A stretch of DNA of 64,000 nucleotides from Siniperca chuatsi (taxonomy: Eukaryota; Chordata; Actinopteri; Centrarchiformes; Sinipercidae): the NCBI RefSeq assembly GCF_020085105.1, contig NC_058057.1:19767860-19831859 (forward strand). The letters are read 5' to 3'. Of this stretch, positions 52,772 to 64,000 are shown piece by piece (positions within the stretch are counted from its first letter, which is position 1; each line of letters starts with the position of its first letter). The translations under genes were made by a program, and so were the position numbers. The notes beneath the pieces are model-generated. The model was not told the origin of the DNA and searched no databases. It was given only the letters and a program-made list of their open reading frames with translations.

Positions 52772-53442
52772 GTAATATTTATTAATATTCCAGTGTCGTG
52801 TCTCTTTATTGTTTGAATCATTGTGCTCTAATGTGTTACCTGTGCTAAACACAACTAACTATTTTAACTGAGAAACCATTCTTAACTAAAACCTGACACC
52901 TATAGCTAATGCTAGCTAGCTAAATGATTAGCTAGCCAGTAGCTGCTAAGGTGCAATTAGCTTATTTGGTGTTAAAAAAGTATGCAAGCAAGCTATATTT
53001 ACAGCGTTTTAACTCCATATTGTGGGTAGCTATAATGTAATTCGCACTGCAAACGGGGAAATGACAGCTACCCCATATATGGTTTGAAGTAATCGTTGTG
53101 TTACACTCGCTGCCGTTTTATATAAACTAGCTAGATATATAATTAATGAGGTTTAGAGATTACCCTCACCTAACACCAATTAGCTCAGAGTTCTGCCTGA
53201 CAAACATTAGCAACAATGAAATGTCTAAAGAAAACCTCTTTGCCCTCCAGTATTTGTCTGTCAGCACATAATCCTAAAGGTGTCCACACAAATAAACTTG
53301 TCCAAAGGCAAAAACAGGGGTTTAAAGGCTGTCAGTCATGATTTGTCATATATAGTTTTGTAATCCTATCAAATCCCAATAAAACGACCAATCAGCTTTA
53401 TTTGTGCAGTAACCTTAGTGTCACACTAGTTTTGTGGCGGTC

Positions 53443-53644
53443 CTCTATCTATATATAAATCAGAAATACTTTATTGATCCCCGAGGGGAAACTCTTTTGT
53501 TACAGCTGCTCACTATCACGTCGGTGCACACAGGATTATAAGTACTAAGCAAATCAAAATATAATTCACTATAATACAGGCAAGACGACGAGACGGAGCT
53601 ACGGCAACAAGCAGCATGCACGTTGGCGCATGCGCTCTATCTAT
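53443..53644 (-). mobile_element. LINE 3' end fragment in the ndufb1 intron
   Basis: On the minus strand it reads CCTCGGGGATCAATAAAGTA followed by TTTCTGATTTATATATAG, the tail seen at the 3' end of common fish LINEs with a polyadenylation-like hexamer. CTCTATCTAT at both edges (53443-53452 and 53635-53644) could be a target duplication. Family not resolved. Confidence 0.6.
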
Positions 53645-54196
53645 CTATCTATAAATAAATATAAAGATGGACTGTACTAAAACAATTGGTAGACCTGTCT
53701 CCTGTACAGGTCCACAGATGTGATGGGGGAAAATTGTCATTTTATTTTGGATAATCCAGATCCAGTATGATACCATCTTTTGCTAATAATTATAATCGAT
53801 TCCCACTGATGTCAATGTCTCTGGACCAAGTGTTTTCAAAATGCATGGATTCCTATTTAGTGGCTGGCAGCGCAATCTACCAGATATGGCTTAGGTTTTT
53901 CAGCAAATGTAGTAGTAAAATATGTTACCCTGGCCTCATGCCATGTGGGTACTTCAGTGTGTCCAGTATTCCTTACTATGCAAATGTTGCACACGTTTGT
54001 TACAATGGGCTGATGGGCTATGATTACCAGATCTACACTACAGAAAAGCTACAGCAATGCCATGATCTTTACTAGTAATGTCAGTTTTTAGAATACCTGT
54101 AATCAGTTTTAAGCATGTGGGATTTATATCAAAGTATAAAATCAGTGCCACAGAGATGATGTTACAATGTGTCTTCTGCTTACTTCTGTAGGAACC

Positions 54197-54806
54197 ATGG
54201 TCAACTTTGTAGCACTTGCCCGTGAGCACTGGGTGAACATATTGGTGCCCATGGGCTTTGTGATTGGATGGTACCTTGACAAACAACAGGACCAGAAGCT
54301 GACAGCTTTCAGGAACAAAAGTGTTTTGTTCAGCAGGTAAGAATATAAAGCAATTTTCCACTTATGTTAAAGTAAAACGGGTCCCCCTAGGTTATCAGTG
54401 AATTAAGGATCAGGTGCTAATTTTTTCAAAGTCATGTGATGATGATTTTCAATACTGTATACCCAGTTTGAACTAATTACTATGCATATAAGTCAGCAGA
54501 AGGCTCAGTGATAAAGGGAAAACATGTAATTGAAGGTGCAAAAAGCTGATTACAGCATCTAGTTATGTGTTTTACCTTGTCCATTTTCCGTGTCTAAGCC
54601 AGAACAGAGCTCAATGCACTTTGAACATAAAATGTGAGTTCAATTTTCTATTTTTGTATCTAATTGTGATAGTAAGCATTTCAAAAACTTGCCTGACATA
54701 AAGGTAATATAATGCCATTGTAGCTCTGAGTGTAAGCTTATGCAACTTCCTAACTTCTGTTCTTTTTAGGGAGCTGAAGCCTGGTGAGGAAGTGACCTGG
54801 AAGTAA
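54197..54806 (+). CDS. ndufb1: ndufb1, NADH:ubiquinone oxidoreductase beta subcomplex subunit 1
   Basis: Small accessory subunit (MNLL type) of the membrane arm of mitochondrial complex I. Two coding exons, 54197-54336 and 54770-54806, joined in phase 2, give 58 residues, the same length as the main human protein. The sequence has the family pattern: MVN start, REHWV, a single membrane segment [11 protein letters not shown] (residues 18-28), a basic charged stretch, LTAFRNKS and the C-terminal EEVTWK. No cleavable presequence is seen, as is usual for this subunit. The start is the ATG in ACCATGG context, five bases into the exon. It diverges from cpsf2 and converges on riox1. Confidence 0.96.
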
Positions 54807-54945
54807 AGTACCCCTACCTGGAATGTGTCCTGTCATCTGTGGTGTGAATGACTGATGGGTGGCCCTCAAATTAGAATATTTAAGAGTCCTGTTTTTGAGT
54901 TGGATCAACCAGTAATCTTTAATATTTTGAGTTGTATCAACCAAT

Positions 54946-54951
54946 AATAAA
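54946..54951 (+). terminator. polyadenylation signal of ndufb1
   Basis: Canonical AATAAA 140 bases after the ndufb1 stop codon; first such hexamer downstream on this strand. Confidence 0.7.
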
Positions 54952-55039
54952 AATGCCCTTTCTCATCAAAATCATTTGGTACTTGTTGGTGTTTTTGGTT
55001 GCATAACATATGACATCATTTCTTTTTCTTTTAAACTGG

Positions 55040-55045
55040 TTTATT
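55040..55045 (-). terminator. probable polyadenylation signal of riox1
   Basis: AATAAA on the minus strand about 170 bases after the riox1 stop. Cleavage would fall near 55,020, within roughly 60 bases of the expected ndufb1 cleavage point on the other strand. Confidence 0.55.
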
Positions 55046-55215
55046 TGATGCTGAACAGAGAGAAAATTCATAAATGGGTTGTTCAGTGTGACCATTGCAG
55101 TAAAGGTAACGAAGACTATGTGGGACAAAAAGTTTTTTGCATTAAAGATCTTATTTTGTACAAAGTCAGTTTGAATCTATTCATGCAGTCAGCATGACTG
55201 AAGAATCTGTGCCCA

Positions 55216-60600
<5,385 letters not shown>

Positions 60601-60719
60601 TTTCCACTATATACGTCATCACCTTGCGACTGCGGGAGCTTCTTCTTCTGGGGCTGTTTGTGTACATTTGGCTCTCTAATTGACTCACTACTGCCACCGA
60701 TAGAGTTGGACTACAAGTT

Positions 60720-61929
60720 ACAGCCCAGTTGGGACTGAAAGGGGCTCAAAGGACCTTCTGAACTCTTTTTATTTAAACCAATTCATTTCTTTAATTTTTT
60801 CATAATACTTTAACAAATACGCGTACAAGCGATAAAACAAAAAATGAGATTAACACAAGAACGCTCGCACCAAGACACAGCATGATTGAAGTAACAAAGA
60901 AGAAGTAAAAAACATATACATACATTAAGACATCAGCAAATATAGTATTTTCCCTTAATCATAAATGTAAGTTTTTCAAGAGCAAAACAGTGCAATGGTC
61001 CATCAATAAATTGTAGACTAATAACACATTTCCATTCAGATTAACAGATTATAACTAAGGCTATGGTATGTTTTGCTTAATGTCAATAAACAGAAGATAG
61101 TAATTTTCTTATTTGTTTCTGTACTTTTAAATCTGAACATGAGAAAATATTAGCAGATCTTGTATTCTTGTATATTCACACCAGTAATTTTTATATACAT
61201 TCTCTGCAGGAATTACAAACTTGGCTACGTTTTTAAATAAAAGGTCCATTAGTTTCATATTGCATGACTTATGTACAGTGTAAGTGTATTACTTCAGTAT
61301 TATATTTCATAGGCTGTTGTGCATTTAAGCAAGCTCTTTTGATGCTATTTTCCACATCCTCATGATGGTAAAATGAATTTGTTTTTCATGCTTTCATCAA
61401 AACATCTCTGCAGAATTATCGGTTGTGTATGTTTGTACATATCCAGTTTGCAGCATCCTTGTTCATGGCCTTCGCTGTACTGTTTTGCTTTTTGTTTTTC
61501 ATTTTTCATGAACAATTTGCTAGGCAAAGAAATGTTTTGTAATACAGCACTGAACACATAACTGTAGCAAGCAAAAATGAAACAAATAAACAACCAGAAA
61601 TATCTCGAAGAGGTGTTTGAGGTCCTTGCCATCTGTAAAAGTCTTGTTGTATTACCATATGATTCAAATCAGCAACAAATACATAAAATAAATTAAAAAT
61701 GAAACAACAACAACATCAATTAACAAATAAATACAAAATAACATTTTAGAGATTATTAAGTTTGGGGTTATTGTTATTATTATTATTTAATATATTATCA
61801 CATATTACATATTTTTATTATAAATAATAATATATATTATCACATGAAAGGCTATTTTTCTCCTTACATGTGTCACTACATCAGCACCCACTATGACCAC
61901 TAGGTGGAGCATTCTCCCAATAGTTCATG
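60720..61929. other. intergenic, riox1 to the next gene
   Basis: AT-rich DNA with no exon I can support. The immediate upstream part (to about 60,760) is presumably the riox1 promoter. Positions 61,760-61,850 are a low-complexity ATT/ATA stretch. Confidence 0.5.
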
Positions 61930-62190
61930 TGTTTGAATAGCACGTTAAATCAACACCGTTTCCCACAATGCTTTGCGGCGTGCTGTCGGTGCTGTTTGTC
62001 CTGCCGTCGCTTCAACAATGCAGCTTTTAATGGTGCTGTGAGCGGGGCGAACTGAAAACGCAGCAGCACCGCAGGCTTGTCCGGTGACTGTAGTCGTACA
62101 AATTCAACACAACGAATTTTTTTACGGTTTGACAAACCTGCCGGGCGGCTGTGACTCAGTTTTTAGGACATCCTGGACTCTTCGGCTGGG
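61930..62190 (+). other. probable non-coding first exon of an unidentified plus-strand gene
   Basis: A CpG-rich segment preceded by a ZNF143-like motif ends in a strong donor (CTGGG|GTGAGTAG at 62190/62191). The ATGs inside it open only very short frames (one reads eight codons before TGA), so it looks like a 5' UTR. No coding exon I can recognise follows before position 64,000. The product is unknown. Confidence 0.45.
61959..61978 (+). promoter_or_regulatory. ZNF143/Staf-type promoter motif
   Basis: TTTCCCACAATGCTTTGCGG fits the core of the vertebrate ZNF143 site (TTCCCAnnATGCnTnGCG), which is usual close to start sites of housekeeping genes. It lies at the start of the proposed first exon. 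Confidence 0.65.
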
Positions 62191-62877
62191 GTGAGTAGCT
62201 GCTGAAGCTAACATTGGTCTGCCAGTGTAGTAGAGAGCAAATGCATTTTGTTGTGACCATTGCTGGCTAGCAGGCTAGCTAATTGGCCAGATGAGACATA
62301 TGGCCCCTTGTGTCTTTCCCCTGCAATCCCCCCTGCCCATCTTTTAGCACAATAGCGTTGTGTCCTCTCGTTCTCATTGTGTCTTAAATGCGGGATTTCT
62401 AACTGGTGCAAATGTAAAAGGTTGGTAGTTTTTATAAAGACTTTGAGGCAGTTGAGTCGTTCCCTGTAGTCGCTGCAAGTCGTGAGTCTGTTTTGCTTTG
62501 ATCTGGGTTGAGGCACACGTCAACCAAGCCGGTGTAGTCGGTGCTTTGCCTGGATGTGACTGTCAGAGCTGGCCCCAAAAATGTTGGGCTTCTAAACACA
62601 TTTTAATATTTGGTTGTCAAACCCACAACCCCAAAACGTGCCGCTCTTTTAGTATGAGTAAAATGTCACGCCAAACTCCGTTCAAAAAACTTGCAATTTA
62701 TTGTCGACCTGCTTACTGGCAAGCATACATAACTGGCATGATAATTGATGCAGATTATGAAAACCATAATGAGCTTCTGGTTACGTCAACATGCTTTAAT
62801 ACACCGACGATCGTTTATGCGACGTACTGGCCATCATGGTATATATTAATGCATGGAAACTGTTATTACTGCTATTT

Positions 62878-62914
62878 AGTATTATTATTATTATTGTTGT
62901 TGTTGTTGTTGTTG
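62878..62914. repeat. (TTA)n(TTG)n compound microsatellite
   Basis: TTA units running into six or seven TTG units. Confidence 0.9.
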
Positions 62915-63109
62915 ATCCGATTGTAAAACAAAAAATCTGGAAATGGAAGTTACGTTTGCTGTGTTAGGATAAGGGCTAGGGATTGTGTCTTTTTTTATTA
63001 AAAATATATATATAAAATGTAAAAAGAATAAGTTTCTGCCAGATGTTTCATGTCCTTTTTTGACTAAACTCACCATTGATTTACAGGCAGTTGCCATCTC
63101 ATCTATATA

Positions 63110-63325
63110 AATGAGAGTAGACTAAATATTAGAAACACCTCTCAGTATAAAGCAATGCAAGTCAACAACACCACAAACTGCAGTCTTCTAAATGTCCATA
63201 AAATTGCATTAATACCTCTCTACAAAAATGTGACCATTCCAACCTACATGGAGGTAGGATTTATGGCATGGCTGTTGTATTAGACTGCATTAGTTTTAGC
63301 TAGCTGTACCTAATAAACTGGAAAC
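63110..63325. repeat. dispersed repeat ending TGTACCTAATAAACTGG
   Basis: Phrases AATATTAGAAACACCTCTCA and TTAGCTAGCTGTACCTAATAAACTGG are shared with a short repeat common in fish genomes. Class uncertain, probably a DNA-transposon MITE. Confidence 0.5.
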
Positions 63326-64000
63326 TCAGTACAGAATTTGTGTAATTTGCATTGTGGTAATCAACCAATGACTGATGGGACAGAGGTTAGCACAACCCTC
63401 TGTAAGCAGTCTCCTCCACACAGAATATGAGTTGAATGAGGGAAATGTACCCCAGTAACTGCTATCAAGGCAATGCTTGACATGTTTGTGGGAACACTGA
63501 GGTTAGTGCCAGGGTCATTGCTTTTATAACATGTTTCAGTAACCAGTAAATCCGTTTTCACTCAGATTTCTAAGCCCAAAATTGAGCACTTAATAGAGAC
63601 CTTACCAGAGTTGTTTGCTCAAAGCTGTGTGGTCAGTTTATTTGTGGCTGTAAGGGATTGCATGCCTTTGTGCATTTTTACTTGAGAGGAGGATGCTTTT
63701 GTCAAATCACTTAATACATCATAGATAATGAGTTAAATGTATGAGTCAAATTTAATTGTTTCATTAGGCCTATATGTTATTAATTATGCCTCCTCAAAGT
63801 CTGAAATGTGGTGGGACAAAGTTGCTGAGCACAAACATCTGATGATGTAGAGAAAACTAAAAAGGGACTCCTGGGAATTTGTTGTGTGAAACACAAAATA
63901 TTCACCTGATGTATATTTCCAAACCAATAATCATCCCTTTTTTAGTTATATTATCCTGTATTATTAGATTTCTGAGCATCTGTGTGAAATGTTGAGGACT

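Larger units (their letters stand above)
62191..64000. other. likely first intron of the unidentified gene
   Basis: No conserved coding block was recognised. It contains a TTA/TTG simple repeat near 62,878-62,914 and a teleost-type dispersed repeat at about 63,110-63,325. Confidence 0.35.

Noticed and set aside
62498-62926. 142-codon plus-strand open frame as coding exon of the right-hand gene
   Set aside because: Ends in a run of Leu from a TTA/TTG repeat, has no recognisable domain and starts from a non-ATG codon.

Overview
The window is ordinary nuclear DNA from a ray-finned fish, most likely a percomorph teleost. It has split vertebrate genes with GT-AG introns, long AT-rich introns, many dinucleotide microsatellites, and several repeat families I recognise from teleost genomes. 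These include a CAGTGGTGGAA-ended hAT-type MITE, a long foldback element built on TTAGCTTAGC-type sequence, Tc1-like remnants and LINE 3' ends. Nothing suggests a bacterial, plasmid or viral origin.

Layout. Positions 1-32,114 (minus strand) hold slc24a4, a K+-dependent Na+/Ca2+ exchanger. I traced sixteen coding exons; only about the last 50 codons lie outside the left edge. Its CpG-rich first-exon/promoter area reaches about 32,960. From there to about 44,140 is intergenic DNA with repeats and no gene I can support. Positions 44,780-51,895 (minus) hold cpsf2, the 100-kDa subunit of the pre-mRNA 3' end cleavage complex, complete in 14 coding exons and 787 codons. It shares a divergent promoter region with ndufb1 (plus, coding 54,197-54,806), a 58-residue accessory subunit of mitochondrial complex I. 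ndufb1 converges tail to tail on riox1 (minus, 55,216-60,600), a JmjC ribosomal oxygenase of the NO66 type, complete in 15 coding exons and 543 codons. Beyond 61,930 there appears to be the non-coding first exon of another plus-strand gene, preceded by a ZNF143-type promoter motif; its coding part is outside the window.

All exon joins were checked by reading frame: phases agree at every junction, and the totals divide exactly to the stop codons of cpsf2, ndufb1 and riox1. The order slc24a4-cpsf2-ndufb1, with ndufb1 divergent, matches human 14q32. This supports the slc24a4 call over slc24a3. The genes share no pathway; their proximity is inherited synteny, with a shared promoter region (cpsf2/ndufb1) and closely spaced 3' ends (ndufb1/riox1).

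I did not find a new biological system. The most noteworthy points concern RNA processing. A (TG)23 tract replaces the pyrimidine tract three bases from a riox1 3' splice site. An (AC)13 tract starts directly after an slc24a4 5' splice site. slc24a4 also has a frame-changing 26-nt microexon, and a perfect 19-bp hairpin lies in one of its introns.
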